This document shows, piece by piece, positions 46,149-54,465 of a stretch of 64,000 nucleotides of DNA. Source of the stretch: Betaproteobacteria bacterium Ga0077523 (GTDB taxonomy: Bacteria; Pseudomonadota; Gammaproteobacteria; Burkholderiales; Ga0077523); NCBI GenBank assembly GCA_001464695.1, contig LNDQ01000039.1, forward strand, positions 1-64,000, given 5' to 3'. Made by a program: the position numbers and the translations under genes. The stretch's first letter is position 1. Each line of letters begins with the position of its first letter. Under the pieces are notes generated by a model. That model was given only the letters and a program-made list of their open reading frames with translations. It had not been told where the DNA came from and did no database searches.

Positions 46149-46895
46149 CTACGTGAGAGGCCGCCCGCCGTCGACCGGAATGATGCAGCCGTTCGAATAG
46201 CGCAGCACGGTGGCCACGCTCACCACCGCCGCAGCGATCTCGTCGGGCCTCGCCAGGCGACGCAGGGGGGTGCGCAGCGCCTGTTCATCGCGCCACTTCT
46301 GATCCAGCCCTTTCACGAAGTCGGTGTCGACCAGGCCAGGAGACACCGATAGCACGCGAATCTCCGGCGCGAGCGCGCGGGCCAATGACTTCGTCATGGA
46401 GTCGAGTGCCGCCTTGGACGCGCAATAGGCCACGTTGCTGCCCATCCCGGTCACTCCCGCGATGGAGGAAATGTTGACCACCAGGCCATCGCCGGAGGCC
46501 GCCAGCAACGGGCGGAAGGCGCGCACCGCCGCGAAGGCTCCGCGCCAGTTGGTGCGGAAGATGTCATCGATCAACGCATCGTCCAGTGCATCGAGATCCG
46601 CGTGCGGCACGAAGCGCGTGATGCCTGCGCAATTCACCAGCACGTCGCAACGCCCTGCATCGCGACCGACGTCCGCAGCCCACGCCGTCAAGCCTGCGGT
46701 GTCCTCCACCGCGAGCCGGCGCGCCTGATGACCCGACCCCGGCAAGGCCTCAAGCAGGCGCTGCGCAGCCGCTTCGTGCGAGCGCCAGGTGAACAGCACG
46801 CGGGCACCGGCCTCCGCGAACTGCCGGCAGATTGCAGCACCGATCCCGCCGGCACCGCCCGTCACGACCGCCACCTTGCCCTGCATCGCGCTCAC
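46149..46895 (-). CDS. short-chain dehydrogenase/reductase
   Basis: 248 residues, classical SDR. TGGAGGIGAAICRQ is the cofactor-binding glycine motif, NCAGITRFV the NNAG-like motif, and VNISSIAGVTGMGSNVAYC followed by ASK gives the catalytic Ser-Tyr-Lys set. SPGLVDTDFVKG ends the core. The Arg residues near the first strand (TWRSHEAAAQRL) hint at NADP preference, though this is weak. With the neighbouring hydroxyacid dehydrogenase and HisD-like genes it may oxidise a short polyol or hydroxy acid. The start could also be the second Met. Confidence 0.85.
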   Translation of the reverse strand: MSAMQGKVAVVTGGAGGIGAAICRQFAEAGARVLFTWRSHEAAAQRLLEALPGSGHQARRLAVEDTAGLTAWAADVGRDAGRCDVLVNCAGITRFVPHADLDALDDALIDDIFRTNWRGAFAAVRAFRPLLAASGDGLVVNISSIAGVTGMGSNVAYCASKAALDSMTKSLARALAPEIRVLSVSPGLVDTDFVKGLDQKWRDEQALRTPLRRLARPDEIAAAVVSVATVLRYSNGCIIPVDGGRPLT

Positions 46896-46961
46896 GCGAG
46901 ATTCCCCCTACCGTCGGTGGGTGGCATCCGGCTCGAGCCGGATGCCGCGCCTTGCTCGAGC

Positions 46962-47837
46962 TCAGTCCTTCGCGAGCAGATTCAGCAGCGACGAGGTATC
47001 CCAGCGCCCGCCGCCTCGCGCCTGCACCTGGGCGTAGAACTGGTCGATCAGCGCCGTGGCCGGCAGGCGCGCGCCGTTGCGCTGCGCCTCGTCGAGGCAG
47101 ATCCCGAGGTCCTTGCGCATCCAGTCCACCGCGAAGCCGAAGCCGTCGAACTTGATCTCGTTCATCGTCTTCCAGCGGTTCTCCATCTGCCACGACTGCG
47201 CGGCACCCTTGGAGATGACCGAGATCACCTTCTCGATGTCGAGGCCCGATTTCTTGCCGAAGTTGATCGCCTCCGACAGACCCTGCAGCAAGCCCGCGAT
47301 TGCGATCTGGTTCACCATCTTGCAAAGCTGGCCGGCGCCGGGCCCGCCGATCTGCACGCAGCTCTTGGCGTAGATGTCGAGCACCGGCTTCGCCTTGGCG
47401 AAGACCGGATCCTCACCACCGCACATGATGCCGAGCTGCCCGTTGACCGCGCCGGCCTGGCCGCCCGACACCGGCGCATCGACGAAGCCAACGCCAGCCT
47501 CCTTGCACTTGGCGTGCAACTCGCGCGCGAGATCTGCCGACGCCGTGGTGTGATCCACGAGGATCGTCCCCTTGCCCATGCCGGCGAGCGCGCCATCGTT
47601 GCCGTAGACGACCGAACGCACGTCATCGTCGTTACCGAGGCACATGGCGACCAGTTCAGCCCCCTGGGCCGCTGCACGCGGAGTCGCGGCCGACTTGCCG
47701 CCGAACTCCCCGACCCACTGCTGCGCCTTGGCGGCCGAACGGTTGTACACGGTCACGTCGTGACCACCCTTCTTGAGCAGGTGCCCGGCCATGGGGTAAC
47801 CCATGACGCCGAGACCCAGGAATGCGACTTTTGCCAT
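46962..47837 (-). CDS. beta-hydroxyacid dehydrogenase (3-hydroxyisobutyrate dehydrogenase family)
   Basis: 291 residues from ATG 47837. FLGLGVMGYPMAGHLLKKG binds NAD(P); DAPVSGGQAGAVNGQLGIM is the substrate-binding motif; GAGQLCKMVNQIAIAGLLQG carries the catalytic Lys (K of CKMVNQ). The enzyme should oxidise a 3-hydroxy acid, such as 3-hydroxyisobutyrate, tartronate semialdehyde or a related compound. Between the HisD-like gene (136 bases upstream) and the SDR gene (66 bases downstream) it appears to be part of a catabolic operon. Confidence 0.85.
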   Translation of the reverse strand: MAKVAFLGLGVMGYPMAGHLLKKGGHDVTVYNRSAAKAQQWVGEFGGKSAATPRAAAQGAELVAMCLGNDDDVRSVVYGNDGALAGMGKGTILVDHTTASADLARELHAKCKEAGVGFVDAPVSGGQAGAVNGQLGIMCGGEDPVFAKAKPVLDIYAKSCVQIGGPGAGQLCKMVNQIAIAGLLQGLSEAINFGKKSGLDIEKVISVISKGAAQSWQMENRWKTMNEIKFDGFGFAVDWMRKDLGICLDEAQRNGARLPATALIDQFYAQVQARGGGRWDTSSLLNLLAKD

Positions 47838-47973
47838 GTGCTGCCGTCTCCTCTTGAAGGACGGCTCCCTGCGGAGCCGTTGCATCTGCGAACGTGACCG
47901 GATTCTAAGGTCGGATGCCCACCGACCCGCTCCGCCATCGAATAAGTGTTGTTCGGAAAGCCGTCCGTACCCG

Positions 47974-49269
47974 CTAGCGGTGTACGGCCGCCTTGAGATG
48001 CCCGTAGCGGGCGACACGGATGTCAGCCTGGGCCTTGTGCCCCGCGAAGCCTTCGATGGCGCAAAGACGCGAGCAAACCTCGCCGATCATCGCCGAGGCC
48101 TCCGGCTTCACCTTCTGATAAGTGCAGGTCTTGATGAACTTGCCGACCCACAGGCCGCCGGTATAGCGCGCCGCCTTGCGCGTGGGCAGTGTGTGGTTGG
48201 TGCCGATCACCTTGTCGCCGAAACTCACGTTGGTCTCGGGCCCGAGGAACAGCGCGCCGTAGTTGGTCATGTTCTTCAGGAAGTAGTCGGGGTCGCGCGT
48301 CATCACCTGCACGTGCTCGGAGGCGATGCGATCGGCCTCGGCTACCATCTCGTCGTAGGTGTCGCATACGATCACCTGGCCGTAGTCGCGCCACGCCTGC
48401 CCCGCCACCGCAGCCGTCGGTAGCGTCTGCAACTGGATCTCGATCTGCGCGACGGTATCGCGCGCCAGCTTCTCGGAGTTGGTGAGCAGGATCGCCGGCG
48501 AATTCGGGCCGTGTTCGGCCTGCCCCAGCAGATCGGTCGCGCACACTTCGCCATCGACCGTGTCGTCGGCGATGACGAGCGTCTCGGTCGGACCGGCGAA
48601 CAGATCGATGCCGACGCGACCGGCGAGTTGGCGCTTCGCTTCCGCCACATACGCATTGCCGGGGCCGGCCACCATGTCGTTGGCCCGGATCGTCTCGGTT
48701 CCCACAGCCATGGCCGCGATCGCCTGGACCCCACCCAGGACGTAGATCTCATCCGCACCCGCAAGGTGCATCGCGGTGACGATTGCCGGCGCGGGCTTCC
48801 CCTGGAACGGCGGCGCGCACGCGATCACTCGCGGGACCCCGGCGACCTTCGCCGTGAGGATCGTCATGTGGGCCGATGCCACCAACGGATACTTCCCGCC
48901 GGGGACGTAGCAGCCCACCGAGTTCACCGGAATGTTGCGGTGGCCGAGGATCACGCCCGGCAGCGTCTCCACCTCGACGTCGCGCAGGGCGTCGCGCTGG
49001 ATCTGCGCGAAGTTGCGGATCTGCGTCTGGGCGAACTTGATGTCCTCCACGTCGCGCGGCGCCATCTGCGCGACGCAGGCTTCGATCTCGGCCTGCGACA
49101 ACCGGAAGCTGGCCGGCGACCACTTGTCGAAACGCTCCGAATACTCGCGCACGGCGGCGTCGCCGCGGCGCTCGATGTCGGCGATGACCGTCTCGACGGT
49201 CGAGCGGACCTTCGCCTGTTCAGCCGCGTCGTCCGCGGCACTGATGCCCTGCTTGAGAACCCTAATCAC
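47974..49269 (-). CDS. histidinol dehydrogenase family protein, likely catabolic (HpsN-like)
   Basis: 431 residues from GTG 49269 (GGGGGAAG upstream). All functional residues of HisD are present: Gln250 and His253 (GQAEHGP), Glu318-His319 (SEHVQ), Asp352 (FGDKV) and His411 (AGHK). These are the zinc and catalytic sets by alignment to E. coli HisD from memory. However, the segment [19 protein letters not shown] differs from the biosynthetic enzyme and resembles the paralogous group that includes sulfopropanediol dehydrogenase HpsN. No other his gene is near, and two other dehydrogenases follow, which suggests oxidation of a polyol-type substrate, not histidine synthesis. Confidence 0.75.
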   Translation of the reverse strand: MIRVLKQGISAADDAAEQAKVRSTVETVIADIERRGDAAVREYSERFDKWSPASFRLSQAEIEACVAQMAPRDVEDIKFAQTQIRNFAQIQRDALRDVEVETLPGVILGHRNIPVNSVGCYVPGGKYPLVASAHMTILTAKVAGVPRVIACAPPFQGKPAPAIVTAMHLAGADEIYVLGGVQAIAAMAVGTETIRANDMVAGPGNAYVAEAKRQLAGRVGIDLFAGPTETLVIADDTVDGEVCATDLLGQAEHGPNSPAILLTNSEKLARDTVAQIEIQLQTLPTAAVAGQAWRDYGQVIVCDTYDEMVAEADRIASEHVQVMTRDPDYFLKNMTNYGALFLGPETNVSFGDKVIGTNHTLPTRKAARYTGGLWVGKFIKTCTYQKVKPEASAMIGEVCSRLCAIEGFAGHKAQADIRVARYGHLKAAVHR

Positions 49270-49305
49270 GACACTTCCCCCTTCTACGGACCAGTGCGTG
49301 ATTGT

Positions 49306-49335
49306 GGCATTCCCCGGGGTATTCCGGGGAATGCC
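49306..49335 (-). terminator. hairpin terminator after PEP-CTERM gene
   Basis: GGCATTCCCCGG / CCGGGGAATGCC forms a perfect 12-bp stem with a six-base loop, 20 bases after the stop of the minus-strand PEP-CTERM gene and about 37 bases before the HisD-like start. No T-tract follows, so it may be an imperfect terminator. Confidence 0.6.
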
Positions 49336-49355
49336 CTTGCCCGGCGCCGGCGCGA

Positions 49356-50228
49356 CTAGCGATGATTCCGGCGCGCGCGGCGTCGGTGGTCCAGGCCCAG
49401 GCCCGCGAGACCGAGCAGCAACAGCGCGTAGGTACCAGGTTCGGGGACTGCGGCGATGTAGCCGATGCCGGAAGCGCTGGTGAGCACCGCGCCAGCGGGA
49501 AGGTCGAGGAAGTAGCTCACCGCAGCCGCCACTTCAGCGTCGCCGCCCTGACCACCGGAAGCGGAGAGGTACGCATTCAGTCGGAACGGCTGATCGTAGC
49601 GGAACAGGAAATCGGTCTCGATGTCGGTATCGACCCGGATCGGACGCGACGAGCCGGACATCTGACGGGACTCGGTGACGATCCACTGCGTGTTGTCCGC
49701 CGGCGTGCAGGTGTTCGGCTCGAACCAGCACGGCTGCGGATACTGCACCACTTCGTAGGTCAACCTGAACTCGTACCCCGACGCAGCGCTGGAAACCACC
49801 GCCGGATCACGCGTGAGCGCGCCTTCGATCGACGCATTGACGCCCGCCGCGGCGACACCCGAACCGCCGGTGATCACAAAGAAATCGTTGGTCTGCGCCG
49901 ATGCACTCGCCGACGCCTGATTGCCGTACGGCCACTCGCCGCCGGGAACCCATTCGGTCGCCGCGTAGGCCTCCATGGAACCGTATGCCGCTCGAGCGCC
50001 CGCTTCGTACGAAACGGAACCGGTCGACTGCTCGACGTGCACCGCATCGCCGCGACGCGAAGCCCGCGATTCCGACGACGACCATGCGTCGATCCCGTCG
50101 TCGTAGGTGAGAGTGCCGCCTGCATTCGACGAAACCGTAGCCGCTGGCAACACGATCTGCGCGTGCGCCGGCACCGTGATCGCCGCCGTGACGAACAGCA
50201 ACCGGTATACGACATTGCTCATATTCAT
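49356..50228 (-). CDS. PEP-CTERM sorting domain protein
   Basis: 290 residues from ATG 50228, which has AGGAG upstream. Signal peptide residues 1-~23 ([17 protein letters not shown]). The C-terminal signal is [19 protein letters not shown] followed by [11 protein letters not shown]. The middle is Ala/Ser-rich with a Cys pair ([11 protein letters not shown]) and several strands. It is likely an exosortase-processed surface protein. It lies alone between two hairpins, so it is probably monocistronic. Confidence 0.85.
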   Translation of the reverse strand: MNMSNVVYRLLFVTAAITVPAHAQIVLPAATVSSNAGGTLTYDDGIDAWSSSESRASRRGDAVHVEQSTGSVSYEAGARAAYGSMEAYAATEWVPGGEWPYGNQASASASAQTNDFFVITGGSGVAAAGVNASIEGALTRDPAVVSSAASGYEFRLTYEVVQYPQPCWFEPNTCTPADNTQWIVTESRQMSGSSRPIRVDTDIETDFLFRYDQPFRLNAYLSASGGQGGDAEVAAAVSYFLDLPAGAVLTSASGIGYIAAVPEPGTYALLLLGLAGLGLDHRRRARRNHR

Positions 50229-50312
50229 GATGAACTCCTTGTCGTGGGACGAGAGGCGACAGCGCACTTCGCGCGTCGCCGCTGTACCGTAGCCACGGCG
50301 GAGTTACCGATC

Positions 50313-50353
50313 GTTCACGGATTCATGCGCTCGCACGCAGCGCATGCGTGAAC
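50313..50353 (-). terminator. hairpin terminator after sensor kinase gene
   Basis: GTTCACG (50313-50319) pairs with CGTGAAC (50347-50353), and inside them CATGCGCT (50324-50331) pairs with AGCGCATG (50339-50346). The result is a long stem with a four-base bulge, 20 bases after the histidine kinase stop. Confidence 0.55.
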
Positions 50354-50373
50354 CTGACAGTTCGCGAAATTCC

Positions 50374-51684
50374 CTATGCAATCGATCCCGAAAAAACCAC
50401 GCGAACGCGCAGACCGCCACCCGGCGCATCGTCGAGCGTGACCTCCGCACGATGGCGTTTCGCGATGACCGCAACGATCGCGAGACCCAGTCCACTGCCT
50501 GAATCGGCAGCGCCCGGCACCCGGTAGAAGCGATCGAAGACGCGCGTGCGTTCCTCGGCGGGAATGCCGGGACCGTTGTCCACCACTTCGATCCACGGTC
50601 GGGACTGCGCTTCACCCACGAGCACGTTGACCTGTCCGCTCGCCGGCGTATAGCGCAATGCGTTGTCGATGAGATTGGCGAGCATCGTCCGCAACGCGTC
50701 CGGATCGCCGTCGACGGCCACGCGACGCGACTGCGCAATTCCCAGGTCGATGCTTTTGGCAATGGCGAACTGCGTCCGGTCCATCACGACGCTGGCAGCA
50801 AGTTCGTCGAGGGCCACGCGCTCGAACGGGCGCTCCGCTGCGCCGGGCTCGACGCGTGCGAGTGCGAGCAGTTGCTCGACCACGTGCGCGGCACGTTCGA
50901 CACCCGCCTCGAGATCTGCCGCGGCCGCCCGCCGAGTCGCCTCGTCGGGCGCGCGCGCCGCGAGCTGCGCCTGCAGCTTGAGCGCGGCTATCGGTGTACG
51001 CAGCTCGTGGGCTGCATCGGCCGTGAAGGCACGCTGGGCATCGAGGGCCAGGCGCAGCCGTTCGAGCAGATCGTTGAGCGAATGCACCAGCGGCTGCGTT
51101 TCCACCGGAACGTTCGCCTGGGACAACGGCTCCAGCGCACTCGGCGAGCGCGCGGCCACACCATGCGCCAGGCGATCGAGCGGCGAGAGCCCGCGCCCCA
51201 CGACCCACCACACCGCCAGTCCGAGCAGCGGCAACACGGCCACGAACGGCCAGACGGATTTCAGCGCCGCCCCGAGCGCCATTCGGCTGCGCACTGCCAG
51301 CGGTTGCGCCACTTCCACCACCTGACCGCGAACGATCTGCGCGTACACGCGAAAACGGCCTTCGGGCGTGGCGATGGTGGAGAAACCGAGCTGCACGTCG
51401 AGCGGCAGCACTTTGTGCGGATGGGAAAGGTACAGGCGCACACCGGCCGCATCGCGCACCTGCACCACGAAGTCGAACTCGTCGGGATCGAGCGCGGGAT
51501 TGGGCTGAAACGCGTTCGCAAACGCCTGGTCGCGCAGCGACAGTGCCAGCTGCCTCAGGTGATAGTCGAACATCGCGTCGGCCTCGGACAGGGCGACTCG
51601 ATAGGTGGCCACGGCGCCCATCGCAACGGCGACCGTCACGACCCCCAGCAGCAGCACCAGCAAGGTGCGACGGATCGAGGTCAC
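50374..51684 (-). CDS. sensor histidine kinase, QseC-like
   Basis: 436 residues. Two transmembrane segments (~8-26 and ~146-163) enclose a ~120-residue periplasmic sensor domain. HAMP follows, then the phosphoacceptor box FTADAAHELRTPIAALKLQ with His226, N-box NLIDNALRYTP, G1 VVDNGPGIP, and G2 GSGLGLAI. Topology and the PLLGLAVWWVVGRGLSPLDRL segment are typical of the QseC/TctE group. It is translated coupled to its response regulator (ATGA overlap 51681-51684). The ligand is unknown; metal ions or cationic stress are typical for this group. Confidence 0.85.
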   Translation of the reverse strand: MTSIRRTLLVLLLGVVTVAVAMGAVATYRVALSEADAMFDYHLRQLALSLRDQAFANAFQPNPALDPDEFDFVVQVRDAAGVRLYLSHPHKVLPLDVQLGFSTIATPEGRFRVYAQIVRGQVVEVAQPLAVRSRMALGAALKSVWPFVAVLPLLGLAVWWVVGRGLSPLDRLAHGVAARSPSALEPLSQANVPVETQPLVHSLNDLLERLRLALDAQRAFTADAAHELRTPIAALKLQAQLAARAPDEATRRAAAADLEAGVERAAHVVEQLLALARVEPGAAERPFERVALDELAASVVMDRTQFAIAKSIDLGIAQSRRVAVDGDPDALRTMLANLIDNALRYTPASGQVNVLVGEAQSRPWIEVVDNGPGIPAEERTRVFDRFYRVPGAADSGSGLGLAIVAVIAKRHRAEVTLDDAPGGGLRVRVVFSGSIA

Positions 51685-52349
51685 GCCGAGTCCGGCCGCG
51701 CGATCATGTAGCCCACCCCTCGCACCGTCCGTATCAGGTCGGCGCCGAGCTTGCGGCGCAACGCGTGCACGTGCACTTCGATCGCATTGCTCTCCACCTC
51801 TTCACCCCAACCGTAGACCTTCTCCTCCAGTTGCGTGCGCGACAACGGGACACCCGTCGAGTCCAGCAGAGCAAGCAGCAAGGCGTACTCGCGCGCCGTA
51901 ACCGCAATCGCTGCGCCGCCGACTGTCACGGCGCGACTGACGGGATCGACCCTGAGTTCGCCATGCTCGATGACGGGTTCGGCCCGACCCGACCGCCGCC
52001 GCAGGAGGGCGCGCACGCGCGCCGACAATTCGTCGAGATCGAAGGGCTTCACCAGATAGTCGTCGGCACCGGCGTCGAGACTGCGCACCCGATCGCGCAC
52101 CGCATCGCGCGCAGTGAGCACGAGCACGGGCATGTCGCGATGCTGCGCACGCAAGGCGGCGAGCACCTCCTGTCCGTCCCGGCGCGGCAACCCCAGGTCG
52201 AGCAACACGAGATCGTATCCGGTGTCGCGCGCGGAGAGTTCGGCCGCCACGCCGTCGCGAACCCAATCGACGGCGTAGCCCTGGGCCTTGAGCCAGGTCT
52301 GGACGCTCTTGCCGATCATCGGATCGTCTTCCACGAGCAGTAACCGCAA
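51681..52349 (-). CDS. OmpR-family response regulator, QseB/PmrA-like
   Basis: 222 residues. Receiver domain with the acidic pocket (LLVEDDP), phosphoacceptor Asp51 (LVLLDLGLP), Thr79 (LTA) and Lys101 (YLVKPFDL). The C-terminal winged helix (~125-220) has the recognition helix region SNAIEVHVHALRRKLG and RTVRGVGYM. The MRLLLVEDDPMIG start is typical of QseB/PmrA. A direct-repeat operator of PmrA type lies 370 bases upstream between two other genes, which are likely targets. Confidence 0.85.
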   Translation of the reverse strand: MRLLLVEDDPMIGKSVQTWLKAQGYAVDWVRDGVAAELSARDTGYDLVLLDLGLPRRDGQEVLAALRAQHRDMPVLVLTARDAVRDRVRSLDAGADDYLVKPFDLDELSARVRALLRRRSGRAEPVIEHGELRVDPVSRAVTVGGAAIAVTAREYALLLALLDSTGVPLSRTQLEEKVYGWGEEVESNAIEVHVHALRRKLGADLIRTVRGVGYMIARPDSA

Positions 52350-52432
52350 TCGGACCTCCGTTCAATCGGAATCCGATGATAGCGAATGGCGCGACGACGC
52401 TCGCACGCCGCCGCGCCGCACGCTGGACCGGA

Positions 52433-52645
52433 TCAGCCGTTGACGTCGGGCTTCTTCGCCTTCTCGTGCTGCATGCCCGAATGATGCTTGTGCTTCGGGT
52501 TCGCCTGCGTCGCAGCGGCCGCGGGCTGCGATGGCGTGGCCCCCGGGGTCGTGGCCGGACCCGATGTCGGATCGGCGGCGAGCGCCGACCCGGCGAGGGC
52601 GGATGCGACGAGCAACGCGTTGATGGCGCCGTAGGTGCTTTTCAT
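52433..52645 (-). CDS. small secreted His/Lys-rich protein
   Basis: 70 residues; GAGGAG lies upstream of the ATG at 52645. Signal peptide: INALLVASALAGSALA, cleavage before ADP. The mature ~47 residues are disordered, Pro/Ala/Thr-rich, and end with NPKHKHHSGMQHEKAKKP, which has four His and a Met and may bind metal. I know no named family, though similar small acid- or metal-induced peptides occur near QseBC/PmrAB loci. It is transcribed towards the response regulator gene, and the predicted regulator-binding site lies 75 bases before its start. Confidence 0.6.
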   Translation of the reverse strand: MKSTYGAINALLVASALAGSALAADPTSGPATTPGATPSQPAAAATQANPKHKHHSGMQHEKAKKPDVNG

Positions 52646-52719
52646 GTTGCGACTCCTCTGGTTGGATGCGATCGGGCGACGATCGCCCTCTTGCACGGCA
52701 TCCAGCTTGCGCGCGGAAG

Positions 52720-52736
52720 CTTAGGGGATGCTTAAG
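52720..52736. promoter_or_regulatory. predicted PmrA/QseB-type operator
   Basis: CTTAGG-N5-CTTAAG (52720-52725 and 52731-52736): two half-sites repeated directly with an 11-base period, as in PmrA and QseB boxes (CTTAAG-N5-CTTAAG). Eleven of twelve bases match. It lies between the divergent small His-rich protein gene and the Do protease gene, next to the regulator operon. Confidence 0.6.
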
Positions 52737-52742
52737 AAGCAG

Positions 52743-52812
52743 GCCCCCATCCCAACCTTCCCCCCACGAAGTTGGGGGAAGGGGTGTACGTCCCCTCCCC
52801 CGGCTTTGCCGG
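52743..52812. repeat. interspersed hairpin repeat, copy 3
   Basis: CCCCCATCCCAACC leads into the stem CCTTCCCCC...GGGGGAAGG (52756-52782), followed by GGTGTACGTCCCC and a half hairpin CCTCCCCCGGCTTTGCCGG. The TGTAC linker between hairpins is shared with the copies at 60.1 and 62.7 kb. Confidence 0.75.
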
Positions 52813-52868
52813 ACCGCCATATTCCCATTCGTGCGGCTATCCGCATCTCAACAAACGGAGTCCTACGA

Positions 52869-54290
52869 ATGAAGACCAACCTGAAACGTATCGTCACTGC
52901 CCTGGCTCTCGCCGGTGTCATCGGCGGGGGCTACCAGCTCGTCGCGTCGGAATCGCACGACGTTCAGCTCGTCGAACCCGCCCGTGCGGCCGCCACGGCC
53001 ATCGCATCCAATCCGGTCGCGTTGCCCGACTTCGCCAGCATTGTCGCGCAGCACGGTCCGGCCGTCGTCAACGTGAGCGTCGTCGGCAAGGCCAGCGCAG
53101 CGAGCGATGATGATGACAATGGTCTGCCGCCCTTCTTCCGTCGCTTCGCCCCTGGTCCGCAGCAACCCCGCCAGGGCCTCGGCTCGGGGTTCATCGTCAG
53201 CAGCGACGGCGTGATCCTCACCAACGCGCATGTCGTGGAGGGTGCGCAGGAAGTCACGGTACGCCTCACCGATCGGCGCGAGTTCACGGCCAAGGTCGTC
53301 GGCACCGACAAGCAGACTGACGTCGCGGTCCTGCGCATCGACGCAGGCGATCTGCCGACCGTGAAGCTCGGTGACGCCCGCAACGCGCGCGTCGGTGACT
53401 GGGTACTCGCGATCGGGTCCCCTTACGGCCTCGCCAACACCGTGACCGCCGGCATCGTCAGCGCCAAGAGCCGTGCGTTGCCGAACGAGACCTACGTCCC
53501 GTTCCTGCAAACCGACGTGGCGGTCAACCCCGGCAACTCCGGCGGCCCATTGTTCAATACGGCCGGCGAAGTGATCGGGATCAATTCGCAGATCTTCAGC
53601 CGCACCGGTGGCTACCAGGGCTTGTCGTTCGCGATTCCCATCGAGGTGGCGAACCAGGTCAAGGACCAGATTCTCGCGACCGGCAAGGTGACCCGGGGGT
53701 TCCTCGGCGTCACGGTGCAGGACGTCACGCAGGGTCTGGCCGACTCCTTCGGCCTGAAGCGTCCGGAGGGCGCACTCGTGAGTGACGTCTCGGCCGGCAG
53801 TCCGGCCCAGAAGGCAGGCGTGGAAACCGGCGACGTGATCCTGCAGGTCGGCAACGATCCGGTGACGACGTCGACCGAACTGCCGGCGCAGATCGCGCGG
53901 ATGCAACCCGGCTCCCGCACGACGCTGAAGGTCTGGCGCAAGGGCGACGTGCGGTCGGTGGATGTGACGATCGCTTCGCTCCCGACCGACCGGCTGGCGA
54001 TCGGCAAAGGGGAAGCGGCCGGCGGCGGCAAGCTCGGTCTGGACGTTCGCCCGCTGTCGCCCACCGAGCGCAGCCAGGTCGGCCTCTCCGGCGGGCTGGT
54101 GGTGCAGGACGTCGACGGGGCCGCGGCGCGGGCCGGCATCCAGCAAGGCGACGTCATCGTGGCAGCGAACGGCACACCGGTGAAGTCGGTGGACCAGTTG
54201 CGCACCATCGTCGCCAAGGCCGGCAAGCACGTGGCGCTGCTCGTGCAACGAGACGACGCCCGGATCTTCATCCCGGTACCGCTCGGTTAA
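52869..54290 (+). CDS. degP: Do/DegP-family periplasmic serine protease
   Basis: 473 residues. Start at 52869 (GGAG upstream) gives a signal anchor (IVTALALAGVIGGGYQLVA). Trypsin-like domain with triad His121 (TNAHVVEGA), Asp151 (TDVAVLRID) and Ser224 (NPGNSGGPL). Two PDZ domains follow (~265-355, GFLGVTVQDV; ~370-470, GKLGLDVRPL). Length and arrangement fit MucD/DegP, which degrade or refold damaged envelope proteins. The predicted QseB/PmrA-type operator ~130 bases upstream suggests control by the adjacent two-component system. MucD and DegP cannot be told apart from sequence alone. Confidence 0.9.
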   Translation: MKTNLKRIVTALALAGVIGGGYQLVASESHDVQLVEPARAAATAIASNPVALPDFASIVAQHGPAVVNVSVVGKASAASDDDDNGLPPFFRRFAPGPQQPRQGLGSGFIVSSDGVILTNAHVVEGAQEVTVRLTDRREFTAKVVGTDKQTDVAVLRIDAGDLPTVKLGDARNARVGDWVLAIGSPYGLANTVTAGIVSAKSRALPNETYVPFLQTDVAVNPGNSGGPLFNTAGEVIGINSQIFSRTGGYQGLSFAIPIEVANQVKDQILATGKVTRGFLGVTVQDVTQGLADSFGLKRPEGALVSDVSAGSPAQKAGVETGDVILQVGNDPVTTSTELPAQIARMQPGSRTTLKVWRKGDVRSVDVTIASLPTDRLAIGKGEAAGGGKLGLDVRPLSPTERSQVGLSGGLVVQDVDGAAARAGIQQGDVIVAANGTPVKSVDQLRTIVAKAGKHVALLVQRDDARIFIPVPLG

Positions 54291-54308
54291 GGGGTTCCTC
54301 CGAGTCAT

Positions 54309-54344
54309 ACGGGGGGGTACCGCGCAGGCGGTACCCCCCGTCGT
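54309..54344 (+). terminator. hairpin terminator after protease gene
   Basis: ACGGGGGGGTACCGC pairs with GCGGTACCCCCCGT, with one bulged G and a short loop, about 20 bases after the stop. Only a weak T-rich stretch (CGTATTCGG) follows. Confidence 0.6.
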
Positions 54345-54465
54345 ATTCGGGCTTCGGCGCACCGTTCCGGCGCCCGCTGCACCGTGTCGGCTCGTTTCTT
54401 GACATGGAAAATATCCCGCGCTCATACTCCCCGCGCTGGTATCCGGTGAGAGGGAGAGCGTCGCG

